A DNA stretch of 64,000 nt, from positions 1 to 64,000 of the forward strand of contig NZ_JAJLQX010000010.1 of assembly GCF_021295095.1 (NCBI RefSeq), given 5' to 3'. The notes under the pieces were generated by a model that did no database searches, was not told the DNA's origin, and saw only the letters and a program-made list of their open reading frames with translations. Numbering within the stretch: position 1 is the first letter of the stretch; each line of letters starts with the position of its first letter. This stretch comes from Phocaeicola oris. Its GTDB lineage: Bacteria > Bacteroidota > Bacteroidia > Bacteroidales > Bacteroidaceae. Position numbers and translations under genes: made by a program. Below, piece by piece: positions 51,453-63,125 of this stretch.

Positions 51453-51584
51453 ATAAGTGATTTAATCGTTTCACATAAGTGATTCACTTGTTTCACATAA
51501 GTGATTCACTTGTTTCACAGATGTGATACACTTGTTTCACATAGGTGAAACATAAGAATCATCTGTATGAATTGAACAACTTAT
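51453..51584 (+). repeat. 22-bp-period palindromic array, copy 4 (longest)
   Basis: Six consecutive units of 22 bp start at 51453, 51475, 51497, 51519, 51541 and 51563. Two are identical and share GTGATTCACTTGTTTCAC. Unit junctions are palindromic (TTTCACATAGGTGAAA). A partial seventh unit follows. It is the best preserved of four such arrays in the window. Confidence 0.9.
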
Positions 51585-51626
51585 ATGAATCACTTTTCTT
51601 AGTCTCTTGATGATAAATTTAAAGAA

Positions 51627-51689
51627 CCTAACGAAAAGAAGAAAACATCGTTTAAATATGCCGCAAGGATGTTTTGCCTTCTCGTTAGG
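51627..51689. terminator. long hairpin beside the 22-bp array
   Basis: CCTAACGAAAAG with AAAACATC pairs with GATGTTTT and CTCGTTAGG. It is followed by a T-rich tract in both directions (ATTTTTTAC on plus, TTCTTTAAATTT on minus). It could end the DUF5009 transcript. Half of it is also present at 1273-1300 next to array copy 1. Confidence 0.65.
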
Positions 51690-51721
51690 CTCGATATGAT
51701 TTTTTACATTAATAGTTAGTG

Positions 51722-52861
51722 TTATACTTTTAAGAAGATGCGTTTTCTATATAAAAAGTATAAGAAGAGCCAACATACAGTAATATAGCATATATCTTTC
51801 AAGGTAGGTTGGAGTATCTCTGAGAACTGTCGGACGAGTCCGTTGGTTAGCTGATTCGAAGTGTATTGGAAGTTGATGAATTGCTGCGCCAAATATATAG
51901 TAATAGGATTCATTCCGATAACGATGAAAGGAAAACTCCATTTGCGTAAATTGCGTACATCTATGATATAATAGAATAAGGCGAACATTAGGATGGAATA
52001 CGCGCCGACAACAAGGACAAAGGTACTGGTCCATAACTTTTTATTAATAGGGAATATTGTGCTCCATGCAAGACCGACGATCAACATGATGATTCCGGCA
52101 GCGACCATATAAAGTACTTTCTTATTATCTGTTACATCTTTTCGACGAACCCATTCTCCGGTCAACATACCTAAAAGAGCAGTAGCAATAGCAGGAATAG
52201 TACTAAGTACTCCTTCGGGGTCGAGCATGCCTCCTTCAAGTGGGCAACTGGGAAGAATCATCCTGTCTAAGTAGCCTTCCAAGCAACCGTCGTGTGAGAA
52301 GCTGTCTGCTCCGGCCGGCGCATCGGGGGAAGCTATCAGGCTGACTAAATAATAGCCTATCAGGATAATGGCAACTATTCCAATGCGAGCTTTTGTCTTC
52401 GAATTGATATAAATCAGGGCAGCGAACATCCAACCCAATCCGATTCGGGCTAAAACGCTGGCATATCGTGCATGAGCGAAATCAAACGTGCTTAGTATGC
52501 CATTGTATATAATACCTAAAATGATTAATATGATGCCTCTTTTGATAATCTTTTTATAGATGTCTTTTCTGCTTTTCCCTTGCAGTTGTTGTTTGGCGTA
52601 AGAAAAAGGAAATGAAATTCCGGCTATGAAGAGAAACAGAGGGAAGATAGTGTCATGATGATGAAATCCATGCCATTCAACATGTTCCATCTGATCGGCT
52701 AAAGCCTGAAAGAAAGAGGTTGGCCATATATTAGCTAATGAAGCGATGAGGGCGGCGCCTCCCATGATGAAAAACATATCAAAGCCTCGTAAGGCATCCA
52801 GTGATTGCAATCGCTTTGGCAATTGAGCTGCGGCGATTTTTTTTTCTTTCGAAGAATTCAT
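51722..52861 (-). CDS. DUF5009 acyltransferase-like membrane protein 1
   Basis: The 379-residue protein has about ten membrane segments. The N-terminal SLDALRGFDMFFIMGG and HDTIFPLFLFIAGISFPFSY blocks define DUF5009, a family related to heparan-alpha-glucosaminide N-acetyltransferase. The conserved His in WHGFHHHDTIF would be the acetyl-transfer residue. It probably moves acetyl groups across the inner membrane to sugars. It lies 25 bp after a paralogue on the same strand. Confidence 0.85.
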   Translation of the reverse strand: MNSSKEKKIAAAQLPKRLQSLDALRGFDMFFIMGGAALIASLANIWPTSFFQALADQMEHVEWHGFHHHDTIFPLFLFIAGISFPFSYAKQQLQGKSRKDIYKKIIKRGIILIILGIIYNGILSTFDFAHARYASVLARIGLGWMFAALIYINSKTKARIGIVAIILIGYYLVSLIASPDAPAGADSFSHDGCLEGYLDRMILPSCPLEGGMLDPEGVLSTIPAIATALLGMLTGEWVRRKDVTDNKKVLYMVAAGIIMLIVGLAWSTIFPINKKLWTSTFVLVVGAYSILMFALFYYIIDVRNLRKWSFPFIVIGMNPITIYLAQQFINFQYTSNQLTNGLVRQFSEILQPTLKDICYITVCWLFLYFLYRKRIFLKV

Positions 52862-52886
52862 ATTATATTATTCATTTATTATTAAT

Positions 52887-53975
52887 TCAGATTTTAATGA
52901 AAATACGTTGGCGATACATAAACCAAAGAATTAGGAATATAATCATATAATTTCCAAAGGTAATCCAGACGGGATAATAAGTGTCACCCAAGTATTGTCG
53001 CATGCCATAGCCGAGAGATTCGAATGCGGATCGGAAGTTAATTTTCTCTCCTACGAAATAGGCAACAATGGAATTCATGCCATAAAACTTTAACCAATTT
53101 AAGCCTTTGCGAATACCCAGATAGTCAATGACAAAATAGAATAAAGCCATTAACAAAAAACTGATTCCTCCTGCAAACAGGCACATACTACAAGTCCAGA
53201 TATGCTTGATGATAGGCATTTGTAAGCTCCATAATAAGGCAGCTACAATTAACCCGACTCCTACTATAAACAAAGTACGGGCTGCTCTTAATTTTTCTTC
53301 TTTTGCTTTTTTCATAATCTGTCCGGCAAACGCGCCCAGCATGACTGTCACTCCGAATGTTAAGCTACTCCATATCCATGTATAATTCGGATCGCCGCAG
53401 AAGCGTCCCATCATAGCCTGATCAACTTTATATGCAAAGTTTCCCGTAGGAGTCCAATCTCCACAGAATGTCATCGGAATCCAATATATAATTAGAAGAG
53501 CAGCTGTAGCAATAATCTGCTTTCTCATTCCTTTGCAATAGGCTAGAATAAATGCCGTAATCAGATAGCCGGCAGCTATAGATTGTAATGTGTTGACATA
53601 TATGTGTATATCGTTTGGATCAAATCCCAGAAGATTTCCCTGACAAATCATACCTAATATAAATAATATAATGAAACGACGGAAGACTTTTTTCCAAAGG
53701 GCTTTGTGATTATTCGCAAATTTTGCCAGAGAGAAAGGCATGGATGCTCCGGCCATAAAGAGGAAGAGTGGCATTACCATATCCCAACAGCGGAATCCTT
53801 CCCATGGTTCATGACTGAACTGGTATAAAATAGGTTCTAATGTTGGATTGTCATAGGCCCTTGCCCAAGCAGAAAAAATTGGCTCAAAGCAAACTAACAT
53901 GAAAAGATCAAATCCTCGGAGAATGTCGAGGGAAGCTAAACGACCTTTAGGCATTTGTCTGACGGTGTTTTCCAT
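52887..53975 (-). CDS. DUF5009 acyltransferase-like membrane protein 2
   Basis: I start at the ATG at 53975 (MENTVRQMPKGRLASLDILRG, 362 residues). The frame is open to 54092 but the extra part crosses a -7 element (TATCTTTG, 54006 to 53999). SLDILRGFDLFMLV and CWDMVMPLFLFMAGASMPFSL are the family blocks, followed by about ten membrane segments. Unlike its neighbour, the region before the FLFMAG block reads EGFRCWDM and lacks the His cluster, so the two may differ in activity. It is divergent from the phosphodiesterase gene. Confidence 0.83.
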   Translation of the reverse strand: MENTVRQMPKGRLASLDILRGFDLFMLVCFEPIFSAWARAYDNPTLEPILYQFSHEPWEGFRCWDMVMPLFLFMAGASMPFSLAKFANNHKALWKKVFRRFIILFILGMICQGNLLGFDPNDIHIYVNTLQSIAAGYLITAFILAYCKGMRKQIIATAALLIIYWIPMTFCGDWTPTGNFAYKVDQAMMGRFCGDPNYTWIWSSLTFGVTVMLGAFAGQIMKKAKEEKLRAARTLFIVGVGLIVAALLWSLQMPIIKHIWTCSMCLFAGGISFLLMALFYFVIDYLGIRKGLNWLKFYGMNSIVAYFVGEKINFRSAFESLGYGMRQYLGDTYYPVWITFGNYMIIFLILWFMYRQRIFIKI

Positions 53976-54143
53976 TTGTTTTGATTTACATATTTTTTCA
54001 AAGATACAATCTTTTTTATTAAGTATATATTCTGATATAAATAAATTAAAAAGAAAAAGAACAAAAATTAGTTTATGTAGATGATTTTTCATATTTTTAG
54101 CCTTGAAAAAGAATCAAGAAAGGCTAGCAGTATAATAAATAAC

Positions 54144-56175
<2,032 letters not shown>

Positions 56176-56206
56176 GTATAAATTGAAAACTACGGAGATG
56201 TGGTAG

Positions 56207-56278
56207 TAGCCCCGAGCAGAATCGAACTGCTATCTAAAGTTTAGGAAACTTCTATTCTATCCGTTGAACTACGAGGCC
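56207..56278 (-). tRNA. tRNA-Arg(CCT)
   Basis: The 72-nt gene folds as a tRNA: acceptor GGCCTCG with CGGGGCT (first pair G-T), D-stem GTTC/GAAT, anticodon stem AAGT/ACTT with loop TTCCTAA (anticodon CCT), and T-arm GCAG-TTCGATT-CTGC. A TACCTTTG -7 element lies on the minus strand at 56311 to 56304. Confidence 0.9.
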
Positions 56279-56525
56279 GTTAGTGAATAAAATATTTACT
56301 TCGCAAAGGTAGTTCTTTTTATGGATATGTTCGCAAGAATATTAATCTTTTCTTTTATTTGAGAATTTTACAATAGAAGAAGTGCTAACAATGAGTCGGA
56401 CAAGAAGAATTTTCTTCTTTCCGACTCTTTTTTACATTAAAGTAACAAATATCTCTTTAGATTTTATTACATTTGTGATGTCTTATGAATAGAAAATTCT
56501 AAATTTTAATTAATTATTGAGACCT

Positions 56526-59500
56526 ATGTTAAAAAGAATGCGATCTTTCTTGGCAATCGTTTTAATGATGATTGCTGCAAGTGTCAACGCACAGATTACT
56601 ACCTCTACACTGAGCGGTAAAGTTGTTGATGCAAATGGAGAAGCCATTATTGGCGCAACGGTTCAGGCTACACATACGCCTTCTGGTACACATTATGGAA
56701 CTGTTACCAATATGGATGGACTCTACACTATCCAAGGTATGCGTACGGGCGGCCCTTACACTGTTGAGATTTCCTTTATTGGTTATCAAACGGTAAACTA
56801 TCCTGACGTTAACTTATCACTTGGTGAGATTTTCAATTTGAATACTACATTAAAAGAATCTTCAGAAGTGTTGGATGAGGTTGTGGTTATTGGTACGACT
56901 TCTAAGTTCAATAATGTGAAGACAGGTGCGTCTACCAATGTCTCGAACAACGACATTATTAATATGCCTACTGTTAATCGTAGTATTTCTGATTTGGCAA
57001 AGCTTTCTCCTTATTCGAACGGAATGAGCTTTGCCGGTGGTGACGGACGTTCTACAAATTTCACTGTTGATGGTGCTAACTTTAACAATAACTTTGGTTT
57101 GAGTTCTGCCCTTCCTGGAGGTGGTACTCCTATTTCTATTGATGCTATTGAGGAAATGCAGATTGTTGTTGCTCCTTATGACGTTCGTCAATCTAACTTC
57201 GTAGGTGGTGGTATCAATGCTGTTACTAAATCCGGTACGAATACATTTAAAGGTACAGTTTATGGCTATTATTATGATCAGAATCTTCGTGGTAACAAGA
57301 TTAATGGCATAAGCTTGAATGGAGATGATGGTAAACGTACAGAAGAGTCTCAGAAGACTTATGGTTTCACTTTAGGTGGCCCTATTATTAAGAATAAGTT
57401 ATTCTTCTTTGCTAACTTCGAGAAGAATGATGAGCCACAAGATGTAATTCAGTATCGTCCTTCTTCAGACAAGGTTGCTATTCTTCAGCAGGTTAAAGAT
57501 AAATTGATTAATGATTATGGTTATGATCCAGGTGCATGGGATAACTATCCGGGAGGTAATACAAACACGAAGTATTTGGCTCGTATTGATTGGAATATCA
57601 CTGATAGACATAAATTAGCTGTTCGTTTTAATAAAACCATCAATGAAGTTTGGTATTCTCCGAACGGTAACTCTTGCGATGATAACTATCGTAATCGTGG
57701 GTATAACCGTGCAAGTGAGATATCGACTGCATTCTCTAATAATATGTACAGTCAGAAAAATAATGTTACTTCATTTGCAGGTGAATTGAACAGCCGTTTC
57801 ACTGACAAAATTTCTAACCAGTTGATTGTAACTCATACAAACATTGATGATCAGCGTGGTTCAAATTCAGCTTTGTTCCCTCACGTTGATATTATGTCTG
57901 GTGATTATAGTAGCGGTAATTTTATTCCTTATATGTCTTTTGGTCATGAATTATTTTCTTATAATAATGGTGTGACAAATAAGACTACAAACGTTACTGA
58001 TAACTTCACTTACTATGTAGGTAACCATAAGGTTACTGCTGGTGCTCTTTATGAGTACATGACAGCGACTAATTCTTATATGCGTAATGGTACTGGTTAT
58101 TATCGTTTCGCTAATTATCAGGATTTCTTGAATGGTAATCTTCCTTTGAGTTTCGCTTTGACTTATGGTTATGATGGTAATCCTAAACCTGCAGGTGTTG
58201 TTACTTATAATCAGTTTGGCTTTTATGCTCAAGATGATTGGAATATTACTCCAAAATTCAAATTGAATTATGGTGTTCGTGTGGATGCTTTGGTTTTCGA
58301 TGATTCGGATTTGACTACTAATACAGCTATTGCAAACTATAATTTGGGCGGTCGTTTTATTGATACAGGTAAATATCCTTCTACTCATCCTCAAGTTTCT
58401 CCACGTGTAGGTTTTAATTGGGATGTACGTGGTGATAAGAGTTTGGTCATCCGTGGAGGTTCCGGTTTGTTCATGGGCCGTTTGCCATTAGTATTTTTCA
58501 CTAATATGCCACAATATAGTGGTACTATCCAGGGTTCCGTTTTAAAAGGAGACTATAGCTCAAAAATAAGCAATGGTGAAGTTGTATATACAGAAGCTCA
58601 AAGAAAAACTTTAAGTAAACTCGTTTCTGGAGGTAAGATTGTAACAAACACAGACGAAATGATCAGAATCTTAGGCTTACCTACAGCATACGATCCAACA
58701 AGTACATCTCTGGGATCTAATGCATATATCTCTGCTGTTGACCCGGACTTCAAGATGCCGCAAATTTGGAAATCTTCTATTGCTGTTGATTATCAGATTC
58801 CGGTATCTTTCCCATTGACTGTAACTGGTGAGTTTATGTATAATAAGACTATTTATGGTACAATGGTTTCTGATTGGAATATCAATACTTCAGCTGTTGC
58901 AAATTCAAGATTCAGTGGTGTTGATGACCGTATTGACTATAAAGGTGTTGGTAGTTATACTTACGGATCATCTTCTGCGTATGTAATGACTAATACAAAG
59001 AAAGGGTATGGCTGGAATGCTAATATTACTTTGAAAGCACAACCAACTCAGAACTTGAACTTGATGCTATCTTATACCAAGACAGAGTCTAAGGAAATTA
59101 CTGGTATGCCAGGTTCTGCCGCAAATTCTACTTATACAGGGCTTTATACTGTAAGTGGTGCTGAATTTACAGGCTTGCAGCGTTCACAGTATGTTATTCC
59201 TGATAAGTTATTGTTCAATGTCGGCTACTTTGTACCATTCAAGTTTTTCCATGGTGATGGCTTACATATTAATGCTATTTATACTGCATATTCTCCTAAT
59301 GGATATAGCTACATTTATTCTAATGATATGAATGGTGATGGCAATAGTGCGGATTTGATGTATATTCCTAAGAATGAGACGGAGTTGAACTTTACATCTG
59401 AAGCTGATCGCTCTGCATTCTGGAAGTTCGTTGAGCAGGATAAGTATTTGAGCAGTCATAAAGGAGAATACGCAGAAGCTAATGCTGCTCGCTCTCCTTG

Positions 59501-59831
59501 GGTCCATAAGCTTGATCTTCGTTTGTCTGAGGACTTTACATTCAATATCGGTAAAACTAAACATTCGTTCGAGTTAAGTTGCAGTTTCACTAACGTGTTG
59601 AATATGTTAAACTCTAAGTGGGGAGTTCAGAAGTTCTCTTGTTACCAAACAAGTTTTGGAACAAATACAGTTAGTCCTTTGAAGTATGAAGGCAAGAACA
59701 ATGCCGGTCAGCCAACTTATTCGTTTAATAAGGTAGGCGATGCTTATCCTACAGATACTTTTAATAAGTATTACGTAAATACAGGTCAGACTTGGCACGT
59801 ACTTATAGGTTTAAAGTATAAGTTCAATTAA
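56526..59831 (+). CDS. Oar-like TonB-dependent outer membrane receptor
   Basis: The ATG at 56526 (1101 residues) is chosen over a TTG three codons upstream. A signal peptide ends near VNAQ. A carboxypeptidase-regulatory-like domain follows (about 28-115, LSGKVVDANGEAIIGATVQA), then a plug domain with FTVDGANFNNNFG, and a long beta barrel (about 250-1101) ending in the aromatic YKFN. This layout is that of Oar-type receptors, which have no SusD partner. The imported substrate is unknown. No cargo-binding gene is adjacent. Confidence 0.9.
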   Translation: MLKRMRSFLAIVLMMIAASVNAQITTSTLSGKVVDANGEAIIGATVQATHTPSGTHYGTVTNMDGLYTIQGMRTGGPYTVEISFIGYQTVNYPDVNLSLGEIFNLNTTLKESSEVLDEVVVIGTTSKFNNVKTGASTNVSNNDIINMPTVNRSISDLAKLSPYSNGMSFAGGDGRSTNFTVDGANFNNNFGLSSALPGGGTPISIDAIEEMQIVVAPYDVRQSNFVGGGINAVTKSGTNTFKGTVYGYYYDQNLRGNKINGISLNGDDGKRTEESQKTYGFTLGGPIIKNKLFFFANFEKNDEPQDVIQYRPSSDKVAILQQVKDKLINDYGYDPGAWDNYPGGNTNTKYLARIDWNITDRHKLAVRFNKTINEVWYSPNGNSCDDNYRNRGYNRASEISTAFSNNMYSQKNNVTSFAGELNSRFTDKISNQLIVTHTNIDDQRGSNSALFPHVDIMSGDYSSGNFIPYMSFGHELFSYNNGVTNKTTNVTDNFTYYVGNHKVTAGALYEYMTATNSYMRNGTGYYRFANYQDFLNGNLPLSFALTYGYDGNPKPAGVVTYNQFGFYAQDDWNITPKFKLNYGVRVDALVFDDSDLTTNTAIANYNLGGRFIDTGKYPSTHPQVSPRVGFNWDVRGDKSLVIRGGSGLFMGRLPLVFFTNMPQYSGTIQGSVLKGDYSSKISNGEVVYTEAQRKTLSKLVSGGKIVTNTDEMIRILGLPTAYDPTSTSLGSNAYISAVDPDFKMPQIWKSSIAVDYQIPVSFPLTVTGEFMYNKTIYGTMVSDWNINTSAVANSRFSGVDDRIDYKGVGSYTYGSSSAYVMTNTKKGYGWNANITLKAQPTQNLNLMLSYTKTESKEITGMPGSAANSTYTGLYTVSGAEFTGLQRSQYVIPDKLLFNVGYFVPFKFFHGDGLHINAIYTAYSPNGYSYIYSNDMNGDGNSADLMYIPKNETELNFTSEADRSAFWKFVEQDKYLSSHKGEYAEANAARSPWVHKLDLRLSEDFTFNIGKTKHSFELSCSFTNVLNMLNSKWGVQKFSCYQTSFGTNTVSPLKYEGKNNAGQPTYSFNKVGDAYPTDTFNKYYVNTGQTWHVLIGLKYKFN

Positions 59832-59852
59832 TTTAGGATATTTCTAATAAAG

Positions 59853-59893
59853 ATAAGCCAACTGATTTGCAATGAATCAGTTGGCTTATTTCT
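59853..59893 (+). terminator. terminator after Oar-like receptor
   Basis: ATAAGCCAACTGATT pairs with AATCAGTTGGCTTAT around a 6-7 base loop and is followed by TTCTTAT. It lies 21 bp after the receptor stop. Confidence 0.85.
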
Positions 59894-60187
59894 TATAAAA
59901 TTGATTGCGCCTAAAACATCATTATATGCTGGTATATATAATAGGGGTTATTTTGTTGCTATAGCCTGCTAACCATAAAGAGATAGTCTCTATTGCCGCG
60001 TGGTTTATGTTGGCAGAGCTCTTTCTTTTCTTCTTTCTTTCACATTCTGATAGATTATAAAAGTTAATTCCTTCTTTTAACGTATTATTAAAAGAATAAA
60101 AATTGAATTTCTTTTGGGAATGTCTTTAAACTTTGCGAACTTTGTTGCTACGAATAATTAACTCATTATAACCTTAAATATTTTGAT
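59894..60187 (+). promoter_or_regulatory. korAB promoter region
   Basis: TTGG at 60114-60117, 19 bp, then GAACTTTG at 60137-60144 fits the Bacteroides consensus except for one base of the -7 element. The leader is about 35-40 nt. The sequence from 59894 to 60110 holds no gene that I can support. Confidence 0.6.
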
Positions 60188-62032
60188 ATGGCAGATGAAA
60201 TGATTGTCAAGGAATTGGACCATGTTGTTGTCCGTTTCTCAGGCGATTCAGGTGACGGTATGCAACTTGCGGGAAACATTTTTTCGAATGTTTCGGCAAC
60301 GGTTGGTAATGACATCAGTACATTCCCGGATTATCCTGCGGATATTCGCGCTCCACAAGGTTCTTTGAATGGAGTGTCTGGGTTTCAGATTCATGTAGGT
60401 GCAGGAAAGGTTTACACACCAGGTGATCAATGTGATGTCTTAGTAGCAATGAATGCTGCAGCCTTAAAGACGCAGTACAAATTTGCTAAATCTACAGCTT
60501 GTATCATTATTGATACAGACAGTTTTAAAGAGGCTGATTTAAAGAAAGCCGAGTTTAAGACAGATAATCCTATTGAGGAAATGGGTATTAAGCAGGATGT
60601 TATTGCTGCTCCTATCACCCAGATGGTAAAAGACTGTTTGGCAGATTCGGGAATGGATAATAAGTCTGTCTTGAAATGTCGTAACATGTTTGCTTTAGGT
60701 TTAGTTTGTTGGCTGTTTAATCGCGATTTAGAGATTGCGGCTAAGTTCCTTCGTGAGAAATTCGCAAAGAAACCGGAAGTTGCAGAAGCTAATATCAAGG
60801 TGATTTATGCCGGTTATGATTATGGGCATAACACACATGCATCTGTCGATCATACCTATAAAATAGAATCGAAAACAAAAGCTCCCGGTAAATATATGGA
60901 TATTAGCGGTAATAAAGCAACGGCTTATGGATTGATTGCTGCTGCTGAACGTGCCGGATTAAGACTGTATTTGGGTTCTTATCCCATTACTCCTGCCACT
61001 GATATTCTTCACGAGTTGGCTAAGCATAAATCATTAGGCATTACAACTGTTCAGTGCGAGGATGAGATTTCAGGTTGCGCCTCTTCTGTTGGCGCGTCTT
61101 TTGGTGGAGCTTTAGCTGTTACTTCTACTTCCGGCCCGGGTATATGCTTAAAGTCGGAAGCAATGAATTTGGCTGTTATCACAGAGTTACCTTTGGTAAT
61201 TATTGATGTTCAACGCGGAGGCCCTTCTACCGGCCTTCCCACCAAGTCAGAACAGACAGACCTTTTACAAGCTCTTTACGGACGCAACGGTGAGTCTCCA
61301 ATGCCTGTGATTGCGGCTACTTCTCCAACGGATTGTTTTGATGCTGCTTATATGGCTTGTAAAATAGCGTTGGAACACATGACACCGGTCATTTTATTGA
61401 CGGATGGCTTTATCGGTAACGGTTCAAGTGCTTGGCGTTTGCCCGATATCTCCAAATATCCGGCTATTGAACCTCCTTATGTTAAGCCGGAACAGGCAGG
61501 ACACTATACTCCGTATATGCGCAATCCTGAAACATTTGTTCGTTACTGGGCTGTTCCCGGTCAGGAAGGTTATACTCATATATTAGGAGGCTTGGAGAAA
61601 GATAGTGATACCGGCGCTATTTCTACCGACGCGGAGAATCATAATAAGATGTGTCATCTTCGTGCAGAGAAGGTCGCTCATATTCAGGTTCCTGATCTGG
61701 AAGTGGTTGGAGATAAGGATGCCGATCTGTTGATTGTCGGCTTTGGCAGTACTTACGGCCATTTGTATTCAGCTATGTCTGAAATGCAAAAAGAAGGGAA
61801 GAAAGTTGCTTTGGTACAGTTCAAGTATATTAATCCGTTGCCAAAGAACACAGCTGAGGTGTTGAAACGTTATAAGAAGGTTGTTGTTGCAGAACAGAAT
61901 CTTGGTCAGTTTGCAGGTTATTTACGTATGAAGATTGACGGTTTTGTACCTTATCAGTATAATGAAGTGAAAGGTCAGCCTTTCCAGATTCATGAACTGG
62001 TTACTGCATTCAACAAAATTTTATCCATCTAA
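60188..62032 (+). CDS. korA: 2-oxoacid:ferredoxin oxidoreductase alpha subunit (gamma-alpha fusion)
   Basis: The 614-residue protein joins an N-terminal gamma domain (about 10-200, VVRFSGDSGDGMQLAG) to an alpha domain (about 235-614) with YPITPATDILHELAKH, EDEISGCASSVGASFGGA and STSGPGICLKSEAMNLA. This is the layout of KorA, the 2-oxoglutarate:ferredoxin oxidoreductase. With KorB it makes succinyl-CoA and reduced ferredoxin, or fixes CO2 in reverse, in the anaerobic cytoplasm. The beta gene starts 15 bp later. Confidence 0.92.
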   Translation: MADEMIVKELDHVVVRFSGDSGDGMQLAGNIFSNVSATVGNDISTFPDYPADIRAPQGSLNGVSGFQIHVGAGKVYTPGDQCDVLVAMNAAALKTQYKFAKSTACIIIDTDSFKEADLKKAEFKTDNPIEEMGIKQDVIAAPITQMVKDCLADSGMDNKSVLKCRNMFALGLVCWLFNRDLEIAAKFLREKFAKKPEVAEANIKVIYAGYDYGHNTHASVDHTYKIESKTKAPGKYMDISGNKATAYGLIAAAERAGLRLYLGSYPITPATDILHELAKHKSLGITTVQCEDEISGCASSVGASFGGALAVTSTSGPGICLKSEAMNLAVITELPLVIIDVQRGGPSTGLPTKSEQTDLLQALYGRNGESPMPVIAATSPTDCFDAAYMACKIALEHMTPVILLTDGFIGNGSSAWRLPDISKYPAIEPPYVKPEQAGHYTPYMRNPETFVRYWAVPGQEGYTHILGGLEKDSDTGAISTDAENHNKMCHLRAEKVAHIQVPDLEVVGDKDADLLIVGFGSTYGHLYSAMSEMQKEGKKVALVQFKYINPLPKNTAEVLKRYKKVVVAEQNLGQFAGYLRMKIDGFVPYQYNEVKGQPFQIHELVTAFNKILSI

Positions 62033-62047
62033 AAGAAGACGCATACT

Positions 62048-63052
62048 ATGAGTGAATATACAATTACTGATTTTAAAAAAGGACAGCCTCGTTGGTGTCC
62101 GGGGTGTGGTGACCATTTCTTTTTGGCATCACTGCACAAAGCAATGGCTGAGTTAGGTATTGCTCCTTATAATACAGCTGTAATCTCAGGAATCGGTTGC
62201 TCAAGCCGTTTACCTTATTATATGAATACTTACGCTATGCAGACTATTCATGGTCGTGCAGCTTCTATCTCTACGGGATTTAAAGTTGTACGTCCTGACA
62301 TCACAGTATGGCAAGTCTCAGGCGATGGCGATGGTTTGGCTATCGGTGGTAATCACTATATCCATGCTATCCGTCGTAATATTGATATTAACATGATTCT
62401 TTTGAATAACCGTATTTATGGTTTGACAAAAGGCCAGTATTCGCCGACTTCTCCTCGTGGATTTGTTAGTAAGTCTTCTCCTTATGGCACTGTTGAAGAT
62501 CCGTTCCATCCGGCAGAACTTTGTTTCGGCGCTCGTGGTCGTTTCTTTGCTCGTACCGTTGCGACAGATGCTCCGGGTACAGTTGCCATTTTGAAAGCTG
62601 CGGCTCAACATAAGGGGGCTGCTGTTTGCGAGATTCTTCAGAATTGTGTTATCTTTAATAATGGTGCTTACGATGCCATCTATACCAAAGAAGGCCGTGC
62701 CAAGAATACAATTTATCTGGAACATGGTAAACCTATGCTGTTTGGAGAGAGTCATGAATTTGGCTTGATGCAAGAAGGCTTTGGCTTAAAGGTGGTGAAG
62801 CTGGGCGAGAATGGGGTTACCGAAAAAGATATTCTTATTCATGATGCTCATTGTCAGGATAATACGTTGCAGTTGAAGTTGGCTTTGATGGAAGGTCCCG
62901 ACTTCCCTGTTGCGCTTGGTGTTATCCGTGATGTTGATGCTCCTACCTATAATGAAGCTGTTGATGCACAGATAGAAGAAGTAAAAGGAAAGAAGAAGTA
63001 TCACAACTTCAATGAGTTGCTGATGACAAATGATATTTGGGAGGTGAAATAA
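62048..63052 (+). CDS. korB: 2-oxoacid:ferredoxin oxidoreductase beta subunit
   Basis: The 334-residue protein carries the beta-subunit motifs: RWCPGCGDHFFL (iron-sulfur or thiamine region), ISGIGCSSRLPYY and VSGDGDGLAIGGNH with the thiamine diphosphate Mg2+ site, completed by LLNNRIYGLTKGQYSPTS. It binds thiamine diphosphate and decarboxylates the 2-oxoacid. It forms the enzyme with KorA. A strong terminator and then an IS1380 relic follow, so the operon has two genes. Confidence 0.93.
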   Translation: MSEYTITDFKKGQPRWCPGCGDHFFLASLHKAMAELGIAPYNTAVISGIGCSSRLPYYMNTYAMQTIHGRAASISTGFKVVRPDITVWQVSGDGDGLAIGGNHYIHAIRRNIDINMILLNNRIYGLTKGQYSPTSPRGFVSKSSPYGTVEDPFHPAELCFGARGRFFARTVATDAPGTVAILKAAAQHKGAAVCEILQNCVIFNNGAYDAIYTKEGRAKNTIYLEHGKPMLFGESHEFGLMQEGFGLKVVKLGENGVTEKDILIHDAHCQDNTLQLKLALMEGPDFPVALGVIRDVDAPTYNEAVDAQIEEVKGKKKYHNFNELLMTNDIWEVK

Positions 63053-63081
63053 TCAAATCCCGTGTTTGTAGATTTTGGGTT

Positions 63082-63118
63082 AAGGCTGAATTCCTTTTTT
63101 GGAGTTCAGCCTTTTTTG
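63082..63118 (+). terminator. terminator after korB
   Basis: AAGGCTGAA-TCC pairs with GGA-TTCAGCCTT around a T-rich loop and is followed by a run of T residues, 30 bp after the korB stop. Confidence 0.9.
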
Positions 63119-63125
63119 TTGCTTT

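Noticed and set aside
51453-51584. CRISPR array
   Set aside because: Units are directly adjacent with a 22-bp period and have no unique spacers; no cas genes are present in the window.
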